A stretch of 60,000 nucleotides of DNA from Tubiluchus corallicola (GCA_030141605.1 JAQGDQ010000014.1:436001-496000); one strand, 5' to 3'; shown: positions 36,378 through 49,086, counted from the first letter of the stretch. Numbers and translations: made by a program. Notes: generated by a model from the sequence alone, not told the origin.

Positions 36378-36450
36378 AATATGGTGGCCTAGTGGTCTAA
36401 GGTGTTTGCCTTGTAAGCAGAAGGTGCCTGGTTCAAATCCAGATTGTATA
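36378..36450 (+). tRNA. tRNA-like gene, Thr(UGU)-like anticodon, probably pseudogene or SINE head
   Basis: The 73-nt segment folds as a cloverleaf by eye. A-box TGGCCTAGTGG and B-box GGTTCAAATCC (36430-36440) are good. The anticodon stem TTTGC/GCAGA (one G-T wobble) closes a loop CTTGTAA with anticodon TGT. The acceptor pairs 6 of 7 with several wobbles, the D stem is 3 bp, and the T stem has one mismatch. The many wobbles and the inverted neighbour argue for a tRNA-derived repeat rather than a working gene. Confidence 0.4.
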
Positions 36451-37110
36451 CTTTATATCTTTGAGGTTTTTTGAAAATTTGCATAATTGTACGCTTGCGG
36501 ATTAATACCGTCATCAATATTAGCTTTCGTCCAAAATAGCTGTATAAATCATCATTGTTGAAACAGTTTTGCTACACTGGAAGCTGTGTCAGATTGCAAG
36601 TTGGATAGCAGGAGATTATTTAACTGTTTGTCTCTCGACCAAAATTCCGGTTTCAGATTCGGCGAACAGTCCCATTTCCGAGAGTTTTGGTTAATTGTGT
36701 TGTAATTGTGTATGATGTCACAAGAAAATGCAGGCGTGGGTTTTTAACTAGTTGTGGTTTATTACAGTAGAAAAAGCGCACTTTAAATTGCACAAAATGC
36801 TCTTGGTACAAAATTTCATTTAACCCACATTACTACCTGTAATATATTTCTCTCTGCGCTAATTTTAAATCCGGTTTGATTTTTGTAACTCTAGTTTTTC
36901 ACAGACTTTTATATGTGAAATTCGTTATCCGCGATTTTTCTCTGAAAACCACAAGTTTATTCAATAAGAATATTAACAATTCCGGTTATAATCCCGTTTA
37001 TGAATAATTATAAATCCAGTTTTTTCCTCCAGACTTCTTTTCTGTGGAACTGCGTATTAGAATATTGGTTTCCTGAAAACTGCGAGCTCACTGGATTCAT
37101 GAAGAATATC

Positions 37111-37248
37111 GCCAATATAAGACAAATTCCATGTCTCTGGCCGTGTATTTATATCTTTGTCTCTTACTTGAATAGCCCCTTTCTTGAATGGCCTTGGCCT
37201 TGTTTGGGGTGACTTGCATAAACAAAAATAGTGTAGTTATCTATCTTA
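37111..37248 (+). repeat. 138-bp direct repeat, left flank of the inserted 705-bp copy
   Basis: Matches 37958-38095 at an offset of 847. It abuts the 37244-37948 copy, overlapping it by the few bases TCTTA at the junction. Confidence 0.88.
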
Positions 37249-37948
37249 ATTTGTATGCAATGTAAAACTAAGCAATACAATACAGTTTAAAGCAATCCAA
37301 TGTAATGCTGTCTACTGAGTGTAGTACAGTGCAGTGTAATACCACGTAATACAATAGAATGGAAAATAAAGTAGTATAGTAGTATAGTGCAATATAGTTT
37401 ACTATGCACTTTAATGTAATTCTTGCAAAGTAAAGCAATGAAACCACAATGCGTGTGATCCAACACGACGCTGCAGAAATAATGCATTGCGATGTTACAG
37501 TGTGGTCGCTAACGCTAATACATCATAGTAAATAATGCAATGTTATAGTTGTATAATCCAATACTACACTGCCATGCATTGCTACTGCATATCAAATTCT
37601 GTTTGCCAATAAAGCATACTTGCGTTGATATTTGATTTTATACAACCTTTGAATGCACAGAACAACTTAATAACGTGCAGGGAACTTCTGAATGCCGAAA
37701 TATGAATCAGTAGACAAATAATCTGTAGATAGACTAGCGTTGATCACATGCAAGAGTGGATGCCTCATGTGTCACAATGGAGTGCTTTTTAAGTCGGTTT
37801 GCGACATTCATTATCAAAAACAGCTCTCTGGAGAGTCTGATCTGTACACTGTTTAAAGAAGGTTTGCCTAGTTTGTTTGTGGACATTACTACAGATTGAA
37901 GTAATCAATCTTGACAATCTTGAAACAGTCTTGAAATCTTACACTTTA
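37244..37948 (+). repeat. 705-bp direct duplication, inserted copy
   Basis: Second copy of 34587-35291, lying inside the intron between the last two NALF exons. It is bounded by 138-bp direct repeats (37111-37248 and 37958-38095) and by a 9-nt filler at 37949-37957. Confidence 0.9.
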
Positions 37949-37957
37949 AGATTATAA

Positions 37958-38095
37958 GCCAATATAAGACAAATTCCATGTCTCTGGCCGTGTATTTATA
38001 TCTTTGTCTCTTACTTGAATAGCCCCTTTCTTGAATGGCCTTGGCCTTGTTTGGGGTGACTTGCATAAACAAAAATAGTGTAGTTATCTATCTTA
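37958..38095 (+). repeat. 138-bp direct repeat, right flank of the inserted copy
   Basis: Second copy of 37111-37248. It ends 43 bp before the last NALF exon, so the original intron 3' end is probably this copy. Confidence 0.88.
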
Positions 38096-38138
38096 TTTAA
38101 CAGATAATTTTATTTGACTTTGCTATAATTTTTTTCAG

Positions 38139-38458
38139 ATCGGGACATTCCGGACCTTTATATGGACGACGCTTCCACATATGGTGCGTGTCCGACCTGC
38201 TATCACCCGTGTCATCTCTCTTATGAGCCGGACGAATTTGATGGTGTGTACTGCCATGATTTGCCAGGAACTAACAGGACTGAAAATCCGCTACAAAATT
38301 GCCAAAGTCTAAGTTCTTCAGCTCTTTCTGTTGCCTTTAGGACTATACGTTTATTCAATGGCCGTCGCCGTTGCCTGCCGTCTGTTGTGTTATTGTGTGT
38401 GACCTGGCTGGTGTTATTGCGAACAGTGACAGACGGCTTTACTATAGGCTTTACATAG
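38139..38458 (+). CDS. NALF: NALF/FAM155 homologue, last coding exon
   Basis: Completes the protein in phase with 35427-35586: the split codon G|AT follows acceptor TTTTTTCAG at 38138. It adds the end of the cysteine-rich domain (ACPTCYHPCHLSYEPDEFDG, then CHDLP with an NRT N-glycosylation sequon). A C-terminal hydrophobic segment of about 18 residues (CLPSVVLLCVTWLVLL) follows, and the TAG is at 38456-38458. The arrangement Cys-rich domain, short basic stretch, hydrophobic C-terminus is that of FAM155/NALF proteins. The two exons give 159 residues of C-terminal sequence. The closing tail after the hydrophobic segment is short compared with vertebrate members. Confidence 0.85.
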
Positions 38459-38945
38459 TGAAGCCTGAAATAGCGCCTCACCGCGGACGTTGTGTAAATT
38501 ATGATGTACAGAGAAAGAAGAACTGAGGACAATTTTTATATGACACCTGTAATTTTTATACTAATAAGTGGAAAATATTATAAATCAAAATGTTTATGTA
38601 TATGATCATTTGTGTTATACAGTGAAGTCAAAAGTGATTCCAGAAATATGTCCTGTTTGTACACTGTTCAGCTCAAAAGTGTTCCAGCCAGCTGCATATT
38701 GAAGGAGTCAATCAACAACTAGCTAGAGGATTAAATGCATTTGCTACCTACTAGGAAATTAACTGATTGCTAGCTTAATTTTTTTACCAGGTGCAGAAAG
38801 ATATAATAAAGTAATAACAACATGTGCTGCAGGTCCGCAGTGTGATATTGAGCTTGATGCCTATGAAGATTTTTTTGTTCCGTTAGGATAGTTTATGTAG
38901 TTTATAGTTAATATTAATTATTAGCATAACAATAAAGTTACTAAT
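38459..38945 (+). other. NALF 3' UTR, with two candidate polyadenylation signals
   Basis: AATAAA occurs at 38805-38810 and 38931-38936, 350-480 nt after the stop. Which one is used cannot be told from sequence. Confidence 0.45.
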
Positions 38946-41535
38946 AATCATATGGTTAATCAGAAGTCTGCAATTTATCACTTTTTATGTAGAAAAAAAT
39001 GCGAAGCTAGACGGAGGCAGACAGCTGTAAATTAGGTCTGTTTGTTTATGTTTAAGGACAGGCAACCTGTAAAGCACGTTTGTTTTAAAATATTGTTACT
39101 CACTTCTATCTATTCTTAACTAGCTAAGTAAATCATTCATAACAAACTTCAAGGAATATGAAAATGGTGGTTAATAACCACAAAATAATTTGCCCATAGT
39201 TTAGGAGATTCGTTTTTCCAGAAATGACCTTAGTGCATCTGTTTAGCATATCATCCTGTGAAGTTCATTCTTATTTGAAGTTCTTTGTGAGTTCTTTATC
39301 CACCATTTTTAATACATTTGCAAAGTACTTTGGTCCATACAATAAACTTTTGTCGCCATATCGCGTGCTGTTTAAGCAATTTTCAGACAGTTTCAGGGTC
39401 ATTTTCTTATACAACAGTTTAAGTAATAAGTTTCTTTCTCGTCTTAGAAAAGTGATAAGCCTTTTAGAGACACCTATTGTGCAAAATCAAAAATTCTGAT
39501 AATAAAGACTGTTTTACTGCGGTGTATAATAGTAATGGTCATTTTTAAATAATGTAGGGAACCACAAAGTCAAAAATTCCTCTAGGTAAAACTTAATTTA
39601 CAACATTTAATTTGCTGTCCAAATCATCCAACGATATCGCTTCATTTTTATAGTTTTTTTGGAATCACAGTGATTCCAATGTTTATCATGGGTTTAGTAC
39701 ATGTTTATTGTGAATGTACATTATTGAAACTCTACATTATATAAATTCAGGTATTTTGACAAAGCGTATTGTGAGTTAAAAGTTTATGAAATTGTTCTTA
39801 TTACTCAGATTAGAATATGCCGAAATTATTCTACCATTTTACAGGGATGGCTGTTAATAATTAGGCTCACTGTTTGTGTGATCTTTCACATTGTTTTTGT
39901 TTGACAAAATTTATAGAAGTTACGTTTGCATTTGCCTGAGACTGCTTTTTAACTGAACTTTGTTTCTTCACGCTGCTTCACATCCTTCTCTTCTGTAGTT
40001 CAAAGTTTCAGCAGTTTTTTACACCCCATTAATATTCAATTAAGGCCGTAATTTCAATGATTTTACATAATAATGTGTTTAAAACCATTTGAAGAAAATG
40101 TGTCACCTGAAGTTTTATAAAACAAATTCGTGAATTCAGGTGAGCAGCGATACTCAAGGAAATAATTTGATATAAAAGTTTTAGTAGATAATAAACTGTA
40201 GATTTGTCGTCCCTTTCTTGGCAGTAATATATTTTATTTATTTTATTATTTATTAAAAACAGTTATTTATCAAAAATCGATTATTTTAATCTCAGAAGCT
40301 AAATTTGGGAAATTCTCTGTATGATAGGCTTTTACAACCTGATTTTGAAACTTGGAAACACTTCTGAAAAACCATAATAAAATCTTACAGGATTTTTTCT
40401 TTATCCGTAAATGACATTTTAACGCTTATAAAAATGTCCATGCCATATTCGCGAGATGAACATTGCTTTGTTGCATTTAACTGCTTATTTTGCACAGTAA
40501 TCACGTTAGCCTTTTTAAAATGACGTCACTGCATTTAGTACCTCAGTGTTAGTGTCTTCCCTCCTCAGATGATTACAGGTGCAACAAGTACCTCAGTTCT
40601 TTCGATTAGCTGAGTCTGGACTACACATCACAGTTAATCACGCGCTCTGTTAAACCTTGTTGCTCCTAGGTTCAATAGTACTATTAGTAGTATGTAATAA
40701 GTAAATGATTATTGTTGAATTGTGAATCATTGTATATAAGAAAGTTATATAGTACAATGGTGCTTCGAGCTGTTAATATTTTGTTAAGGTTTTATGTGTT
40801 TATGTGCCTCACTAATTTGAAAACAAAGCTGGTACACAGAGCAATGTAATTGGTAGTAGCGTTATATTACAACTATGTTCAGTGCTACGTTTTGTTTTGT
40901 TTGGCACTATAGCCCAAATTACAAAAACCTTTACTTTTGTTTGCTGCCTATAAATTGAATAGAAAGGAATGTGTTAAAAACAGTCAGTCCACTAGTGTTA
41001 GTGATCTGTACCATATTCATTCTTAATGGCGCTTTACGCTATGTTGCGTTATTTTTAGTTTATGATCTTAAGTTGTTATCTTTTTAAAATAATGACCGCA
41101 CGACAGTCCCTTTTAATGTGCTTTTTTAGTTTCCAGGTCTGCCTCACATCTTCTGGTCAAACTGTCATTCTATGAAGTACTTAAAGAATTATATTACTTT
41201 TTTATTTTTAGTGAAGTGTTTCGTTTTTGTGCACATTTCCGAGTTGGTTATCCTGATCAAAGTGGGGAATTTTAAAAATCAATAAAAAGTCAAAATTTTT
41301 GTACTTTATCAACAGTCTGTGTTTTTGGCGGCTCAGGGTGACCATGCTGTCAAGTTGGAACCGACCTACGAGAGAGGCGTCTTAAAATTAAAAAACAGCA
41401 TTCATATGTACTGTCAGAAGTTTGTAATTTCACTCCATGGGTATCGCAGCAAATATAACTTGTTTGTTATCTGTATCATGTGACGTGAACACTTCGGTGA
41501 AAATTGCTTATGTTTATTTTTGCTTATTTTTTACA
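38946..41535. other. No recognisable feature
   Basis: AT-rich intergenic or intronic sequence with short chance frames, including a 91-codon frame at 39224-39499 without family resemblance. Confidence 0.45.
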
Positions 41536-41672
41536 CCATCATCATCATCGTCACCACCACCACTATCATCACCACCGTCATCATCATCATCGTCACCATC
41601 ATCATCATCATCATCATATTCATTACCACTAGCACCACACCACCATCATCGTCATCGTCATCATCATAATGA
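41536..41672. repeat. (CAT/CAC/CGT)n trinucleotide tract
   Basis: Interrupted CAT array with CAC and CGT units. Confidence 0.9.
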
Positions 41673-41745
41673 TTCAATAATTTTGTCTAGTAAGTGGGTT
41701 CTTTGTTTGGCAGTCGGCGCTCCTTGAGCAACTTATTGTCTCGAA

Positions 41746-41755
41746 GCGCCATCTA
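41746..41755 (-). promoter_or_regulatory. CTCF-like core TAGATGGCGC, site 3
   Basis: An exact 10-mer on the minus strand, just after the 41.5 kb trinucleotide tract. Confidence 0.3.
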
Positions 41756-42146
41756 TAGCCTGTCCAAGAGCTACATGTTGATAAAGTGTATGAAGCGTTT
41801 GAATATTATTATTGCTATTATTATGTAAATAGTGTCGATTGTTGTTATGTCTTCAGGATAAATTCTATTAAAGACATCCGCATGATGCGGCTATAAACGT
41901 ATGCACAGCATCTGTTCTGTTGTTTTTAAACTCTTCCGCATAACTTGCACAACTTAAATAAAAATAACAACTTCTATTATCATATAAAGTATAAGTGAAA
42001 TGAATAGAATAAAAATATCAACCATGAAACGTGCTGACTAGTGCTCCCAAGTCCCAGCAAATGCAGCGAAAGTTACAGTAGCGACAGCTTTAAGTTATGA
42101 GCGAAAGCAGGAGTATATGTAGAATTAATGAAATGGCAAAGAAATT

Positions 42147-42312
42147 GCAGAAGCAGCGCAACAACAGCAACAGCAATGACAACAACAAAAATAGCAGCAG
42201 CAACAACAGCAACAGCTGCAGCAGAAACAACAACAACAACAACAGCAATAACTGCACCAGCGACAAGGACTGCAACATCAACAGCAAGAATAACAACAAC
42301 AACAGCAACCAT
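42147..42312. repeat. (CAA/CAG)n trinucleotide tract
   Basis: Interrupted AAC/AGC/ACA units. Frames read as poly-Asn/Ser or Thr/Ala on plus and poly-Leu or Val on minus. These are low-complexity and not a gene. Confidence 0.9.
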
Positions 42313-43716
42313 AAAAACAGCACAAACGTGAAGACCATAGCATTAACGGCAATACCAAAAGGAAAATTTGTTAATATAGGCAAACTTTGATTCATGTAAT
42401 TAGTTTATTATTATTATTATAGACATATTTTATTAGGCATATCATACACTGAACGTTATAACTGTACGTATCGGACTTCCGTTCGTTCAACGCTTAAACA
42501 CAAACAAATTAATCTAAGCGAATAATTTAAAAGAATTATAGACTCATTATTATTAATGAAAGCACACACTACGTAGTCAGCTTACGAAAATGTCGACACA
42601 GAATGGCCAGAGTTTTAATCTGCTCTCGATAATGGTACATATAGACGCACACCTAAGAGTTCCATAGTAGTCACTAGCCAAAATTAGATTTTATCAAGTT
42701 AATTATAATTTTATTACAATTTAATTTTAATTTAATCGTTAGTCTAATCCAGCCATTACTAAACTCTACGGAACTATTTGAAGTACCGCCCGCCACTTAG
42801 CACATCTAAATTAATTACCTGCACTAATACTGAATTATATAATATTTGTACCTGTTTTCTAGAATTAAGGTTAAACTGTACAGGTTTTACTCTTAATGAA
42901 TTTGCAAATAAAGGTTGGCGGACCCAAAATTATTACACAAAAGCTGTGCAAAATATGCCCAAAACAGTGAAATAAGATAATAGAAATTCCATACTGTAAG
43001 ACTGAGTAGTTTCAGCCAAAGATTTAAAACACGATAGTTTTAAATCATAAATTTTAAACGTAATCATTGTACAAACACCAGTTTTTGTAGCTTCATATTC
43101 TTAATCGGTAGTCCCAAGTTCTGACACATGTCCATTCTATATTCGTATTTCCGCACCAATCAAGCCTCTTGCATAAAGGTAGCTAAAAATAATTACCGTG
43201 CCAAAAGTCAGAAAAAACGAGTTAAACAAGCCTGATAATCGTCACAAACAAAATTTTGTTTTATAATCGTGTTCAGAGAAAAGTTTAGGCCTATACCGCG
43301 TTTTGTAAACATCAAACAAGTGCAAAAATTTTCTGTGAGAGCTCTTTATGTGTGTTATATGCTACCTTACAAGCCTGCTTGTCCGTTTCTGAGTACACAT
43401 AGGTCAGTCCTATTATATGCATATTTATGGGTGTTTTCTATGACAAAAGTCTCGAATTTTGAGTAATTTTTTCAAAGTGTTAATTTCGTAAATTTTCTTA
43501 GTAATTGAGGTTTCTAAAGGTAGCGACATTAGTACGCTATTCGCTATAATTTAAATTGTTCATGCAGGTAAAAATCATAGATGTAGTCCTTTAAATGTTA
43601 AGCGATACCTAATCATACTTTTGTTGTTGACAACTATAATTATCTGTGCGATTGTATAAACTTTTTTATCCTTCACAATTGCATTCGTCAAACGATTATT
43701 CTTCAGAAGTACTAGC

Positions 43717-43930
43717 ACCACCGTCAGAACTACTACCACCACCACTAGCACCACGACGACGACCACCACCACCATCACCACCAACACCAACACCACCACC
43801 GTCAACACCACCAACACCACCTCCAACACCTCCACCATCACCATCAGCACTACTATCATTACCAGCAGCGCCACTACCACTACCACCAACACCACTAGCA
43901 CCAGCACCACTGTCACCACCATCGCCTCAA
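43717..43930. repeat. Imperfect (CCA)n trinucleotide tract
   Basis: About 210 bp of CCA/CAC units with many substitutions. The Pro-rich plus frame and Val-rich minus frame are artefacts. Confidence 0.9.
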
Positions 43931-44768
43931 ACTCACTTATCGGCTTCCAACTACCAACACATGGCAACACCAACTCATTTTTCCACTCATACACATGGTA
44001 ACTTCGCGCATAACGAATAATTCGGACTTTTTTTTGACTTGAACTCTGACTTAGATACCATCGCAAGAATATTGCTAAAAGTGAAAAAATGAAATGTTTA
44101 TAAATATGTAAATGAACTTTAAACTGGTTTTAACAGATCTTAAGGCTGTGCAAAAAATCAGAATCAAGTGGACACCCTCATGCAATTGTGTAGATGCGCA
44201 TTTTTGTTCTGGACGCTGGTAAGTACAAACAGATGCCCAGGAATACCAGTAATTGACATTTCATGTTTGGATTGATTTCCAAAACATGCAAGGTCAGTTA
44301 TTATGGGCTCAATTATTGATTATGTTCTAATTTAAAAGTGGGCCGTTAAGTCGTCTCAAATTAAGTCATTCTATTAAACAACTTAGAAGTATCCATACTC
44401 ATATAATCCATGATTCCAGTTCTATTTATTATTATTTTAAATATTTCGTTTCTTTACATGTATGACAACTCCATAAAAGCAATAATAATATAATTAGAAA
44501 CTACAACTCAGTGATGGTCTTTGCACTGGAACTGCAACTACAAAATGAAGATATATATTAAAAATAGCGTGAATAAAATGTTGAAGGGAGTTATTCAAAG
44601 CAAAGACTAATAAGTTCATTTTCCAATTGAAAAAACATAAGGACGTGTCTTACTGACATAGACTTACATAGGGAGGTCTTAAGAAAGTAGTCTAAACATA
44701 GTTCCATGAGTTTATTACTAATCATTTAGAGAGTAGTTTAGAAAAATCAATGTGTGGGGATGATGTAC

Positions 44769-45095
44769 GAGGAGAAAAGGACAAGAGAGGTGAAAATGGA
44801 GGCAGGGGACAATAGAGAGGAAAGAAAACAGGGCAAAAGAGAGAAGAGATTAGGTCAGAGGAGAGGGAGAGGACAGAAGAGGAGAAAAGAGTGGAGTAGA
44901 GGCGAGGTGAGGAGAGAGGAAAAGAGGAGAGGAGAGGATTTAATAACAAAGAGGACAGTAGAGGAGCGAAGAGGAGAGGGTAAGAGAGAGAAATCGAGAG
45001 AAGACGCTACAAATACGTGGAGAGGAGAGGAGAGGAGAGCAGAAAAGACGAGAGGGATGGAGAAGAGAGAAGAGGAGGGAGGAGGAGGGAAAGAC
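44769..45095. repeat. About 330-bp polypurine tract (GAGAG/GGAGA-rich)
   Basis: One strand is nearly all A and G with short GGAGAGGAGAGGAGAG runs. Mirror-symmetrical segments make it a candidate triplex (H-DNA) former. The Arg/Glu/Lys-rich plus frame is compositional. Confidence 0.9.
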
Positions 45096-46639
45096 AGCAC
45101 AAATGCGTTATGCATTAAAGCGCCAGAGACAATTGTCCATAAGTTGGGTTAATTTTTGCAAACCGCTTGATAATATGATTGTTAACACACCGCAGACAGT
45201 TGACTAGACATTTGCACTAAATAACAATGAATACAATTGCATACGGTCTCTCCAAAGCCGTTCAATTAAATCAGTTCAGAATTTGAATTTTTGCGAATCA
45301 CGTGATGTGAACACAATAATGGAATACATAATAGCATAATTATCATAGGCACATAACCGGTACAGCCATACTAGTTATTTATTGTGGAATAAATCCACAA
45401 GTGTTTGATTTCTGAAACCAAGCTTGGCTAACATTGTACCAATATACTGGCAAACCACAAATTAAACTTTTAACATTTAATTGCACGAAAAACCAACTTT
45501 TTTTTATTAGAAACAGACTTCATCTGGTTATTCAGCTTGCAGACATTTTTAGAAAAATTTAAATACAAAAACAGAACACACAGCATTTTCAACACAGGAT
45601 ATGCACCTAGCAACAACAAGAATCTATAACAAGTTATACCAGTCAATTATAAATCACCATAATTAATATTATTACAGTAAATTTTTAATTATGATTAATT
45701 AACGCAGGCTAATATAATCACATAAATTAGAGCCAGTTATTATTAAGAGAAGGCCTTATCTTAATTATGTGAAGGGCCTTCTCTTATTCTCAAGTCTTCC
45801 AATTAGAACTGTTACTAATACTTTACTGTAATGTCTTTTATGTTACAAACAGGTACAAATTGAATATTACGTCTCTTATATGTTTGTTTACTGTACTTGT
45901 CTTAACAACTGCATAACATTACTGATTTTTTATGAGCACCTTGAGCACCTAATGCATTCTAGCTTAATTTACCATGTATGGCTAATTATATAAAAATATG
46001 TTGTTTTCATGAATTTGTTGTCGTGGTTACTGTTTATCTTACCAGCGGGCATTGCCAATAAGGTTGGATTTAAAAAATTGCTTGGGAAACGTGTATTTTC
46101 ACCATTATACGAGAAAAAATCCTAACATGCAGGAACGGTAGCAGTTTCTCCAATGGATGTGGTAGAGCAGATTAACATATAGGCTGATTTAAGCAAAAAT
46201 GACTACATTTTTAGTATCTAAAGTAATTTTTGGGTCATTTCTTTAAGTGGCATCGAGCAGTTTAGGCGTATTGTCCGGTAACAGTTATTTATTCTGAAAA
46301 CTGTGTTGGCATGTTGAATTGAAGCTGAGGCATGAGTTGGATATCGAGGAAAAATATTCTAAATCTGTGGATCGTTAACTTGCCGGCCTACCAGTCGCCC
46401 CAAGAATTGGAACTAAAACAAAAAAACTACAAGTAAGGGTTTGAAATGATTCACGGATTCTGACCCGACTGACCCGGATTCTTGGATGGGACTGATCAAA
46501 TCAAAGAGACTCAGTTTAAAAAAAATTGGCGTACAAACGTATGACATACTTGCAAAGAAAAATATTTATTTTTCTATTAAACGGTATGTGGGTTTGCACC
46601 CTTGTTCAGTTGTTTTTTTATTTGATTGATTCTTGTCCG
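45096..46639. other. No recognisable gene; contains a strong hairpin
   Basis: AT-rich DNA. A perfect 12-bp inverted repeat lies at 45744-45755 / 45775-45786. Confidence 0.45.
45744..45786. repeat. Perfect 12-bp hairpin
   Basis: TAAGAGAAGGCC and GGCCTTCTCTTA are separated by 19 nt. Outer matches (ATTACAGTAAA near 45672 and its reverse complement near 45825) hint at a longer imperfect palindrome of about 170 bp, perhaps a small foldback element. Confidence 0.65.
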
Positions 46640-47022
46640 CTGGATGTCTGGTCGTTTGTGAAACCGATAATTGAAATACAGTGCCAATGTACATCAACGA
46701 CTGTATACAAAATAAAATATTATATACAAAAACTAGCAAATTTGAGTTTAAAAATTTAAATTTCACGTTAGCAGTTGTTTCATTATGTGATTTCGCCACA
46801 AATGTGTAGACCCAATACGTCAGAAATAAACTGGAAGACTAATGCGCAACGCGTATCCGAGCACTGGCGCCATCTAACTAGCGAATGACGAAATACATGT
46901 AACACCGGGCGAACGTGAAAATAAAATTCTTTCATAAAGTCACTCTTAATAAAACAACTAGGTTTTCTTTCAGTGTTTTATACATTAGGTTGCTTTGATC
47001 CATAGTTTAAAATTTGGTCTTA
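46640..47022 (+). repeat. Dispersed repeat family A, copy 3 (5'-truncated or diverged)
   Basis: Colinear with the last two thirds of copy 1. Shared blocks are AAATACAGTGC, TATACAAAAACT, TAGCGAATG-CGAAAT, ATTCTTTCA-AAGTCA, GGTTTTCTTTCAGTGTTTTA and a CATAGTTTAA end. It also carries the exact 10-mer GCGCCATCTA at 46867-46876. Confidence 0.7.
46867..46876 (-). promoter_or_regulatory. CTCF-like core TAGATGGCGC, site 4 (inside repeat A copy 3)
   Basis: An exact 10-mer on the minus strand within a dispersed repeat. Copy 2 of the same family has a degenerate version (GAGCGTATCTAACTAGCG on its own strand). Confidence 0.25.
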
Positions 47023-47440
47023 ATCCCTTTTATCTAACTGTCTATGCATATAGGCATACGTAGGCTAATAATTAGTGAAACGATATGTATGATACTGAAT
47101 TTCTGATTAATACGTGAAAATCAGCGGTTATTTTTAAAACTTTATAAACGATTTGCAACCTTGTTTAATAACCTTGAGCAAAATGACCCAGCCGCCCCGA
47201 AGAAAGTGACCAAGCTGATCTGGTTGACACGTGTTGATGGACCCAGTTCCAGCTCTGTTACAAACTGAAATAATAAGAACCCATTACAAGTATAGTAAAA
47301 CCATCAGTGTTCTGGCTTAGAATACGTCTAGGGAAGCTCTCACTGGGTAAGCGGCCATAATAAACTGACTCGGGACAGGTTTATACAAGCTGCTATATAT
47401 ACTTAATTTTTCTTTTGTGTCATTATTTTTCATTATCCAG

Positions 47441-47558
47441 GTGACTGCGGTTCGTCATGTTGCAAGCTATTCAAATAAGATCGGTACTTACGAAGATTAC
47501 GCATCACAAGCATCGCAGCCGGAAACGGCAGCGGACAGGAAACCGGAACACATAAAAG
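47441..47558 (+). CDS. ZP gene exon 1 (of those seen): N-terminal linker
   Basis: Acceptor CATTATCCAG precedes the exon, and donor AAAAG|GTCAGA ends it in phase 1. It encodes about 39 residues of polar, charged sequence between the (unseen) signal peptide and ZP-N. The frame remains open upstream of the acceptor but contains no ATG there (only GTG), so translation does not begin in this exon. It must be preceded by a phase-0 exon. Confidence 0.7.
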
Positions 47559-48409
47559 GTCAGACATGGACAAAATTTGAAGCACTACGTCAAACCGACA
47601 CTGAATAAATAATTGTAGGGAACAGACTCTTAATTCCCGTTAGTTTTACGCTGCCAGAAGCACGTAGAAACATCTATTTACATAATAATTCCTCTGATGA
47701 GAACTGCTGCTTTTGGATACGCGTATATTTCTGCGAAATTTTGTTAAAAACACTGAAAACTTCATTTATCAATTACGGGTCAATCCATATCTAAGCAACT
47801 AAGGTTATTTTGCTTACTAACTTTTAAACAATTTTTACCAGAATTGCGGTGTCTTCAAGATATCCTACGACAATTTGTATCAGGCAATTTGAGTAAAAAT
47901 AATAATATACTACTAGCCGAACCCCACAAAAAGAATTTTGCACATAAACTCACAATTCACAACAACAACCCACACCACACCCCACAACCACCAACCGCCC
48001 CGCTCACACCATACCACCCACACCATACCACACTTAGCATTAGAGCACACTTAAATCACCATACTTGTTTATAGACCTGTCGACATAATAGCGTACATTC
48101 TGTTCTGGACTTTGCATAATGAATATGTAATTGTAGGTTTCACAGTTAATGATATTAATGAAATGTTGTTTGGAGGTTTTTCATCTCCCGTCCCTCTCGG
48201 TGGGCCCGATTCGAAAAATAAACCCCCAATGGCAAATCTGTGGGTCCAATGTAAATATTAATACATACTGGAGAAAATGATGAATGTAGCGTTTATCCAA
48301 ACAAGTAAACAAAAAAATTGATATTGTGAAGCTGTATTATGGTAAACCGATATATATATTTCTCAAGTATAAAAGCCAATTGCTTTTTTAACGATAAATG
48401 CTTTTTCAG

Positions 48410-48609
48410 CTGTTCAGGTACTTTGCAGTCATACTCCAACAAAAGAGAAGACAATGGTAGTCTCTGTTACCTTTAACCAACCTTTTAGAGGGAAGCTCTA
48501 CTCCAAAGGTTACTTTTACGTCGACAAATGCGGCAGCTTAGGAGACGGTGGCAATAAAGTTGTCCTAGAGTTTCCGGTAGACGGATGTGGCACCCAGGAA
48601 GTTGACAAG
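48410..48609 (+). CDS. ZP gene exon 2: ZP-N first half
   Basis: The 200-bp exon (acceptor CTTTTTCAG, donor AAG|GTAAGC, out in phase 0) encodes the classical start of a cuticlin-type ZP-N. An initial Cys (VLC) is followed by a beta-strand block VSVTFNQPFRGKLYSKGYFY, then DKC and a VDGCGT ending. QPF-G-(L/I)Y-KG and CGT are the diagnostic family motifs. It supplies three of the four ZP-N cysteines. Confidence 0.9.
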
Positions 48610-48980
48610 GTAAGCAGGAAATTCTCTTCATAACACGAAACAAAAGTACGCCTCGTAACATATAATGCTTATCGATCTTTCATAACAGAATTTTTTAGCA
48701 GTTATACATTTGACAGTTAAACAACAATAATACAATTGACCTCTCGTTAAGGAAATATTATTAATATAATATTAACGCTCATTGTGGGCAGAGCTAACTT
48801 CTTTAAGAGAACTCTTCTTTGCAAATCTGGATCATTTGTATGTGGGCTTGCAGATCTGGAATAATTTGGGAAATGAAATAGTTAATTAATGCATCCAACT
48901 TATTTAGTGTCAGATTAATAACAAAGCATTACAGATACTTAAACGTATTTTATCTTGTATTTATGTCTTTTATCTTTATC

Positions 48981-49086
<106 letters not shown>

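Noticed and set aside
43575-44066. Val-rich 163-codon frame on minus and Pro-rich frame on plus
   Set aside because: Imperfect (CCA)n tract. No domain and no splice support.
44754-45152. 132-codon Arg/Glu/Lys-rich frame
   Set aside because: Polypurine composition keeps the frame open, with no family resemblance.
47417-47440. Signal peptide beginning at 47417 for the ZP protein
   Set aside because: The hydrophobic stretch begins at GTG with no ATG, and it coincides with the pyrimidine tract of a good acceptor at 47440.
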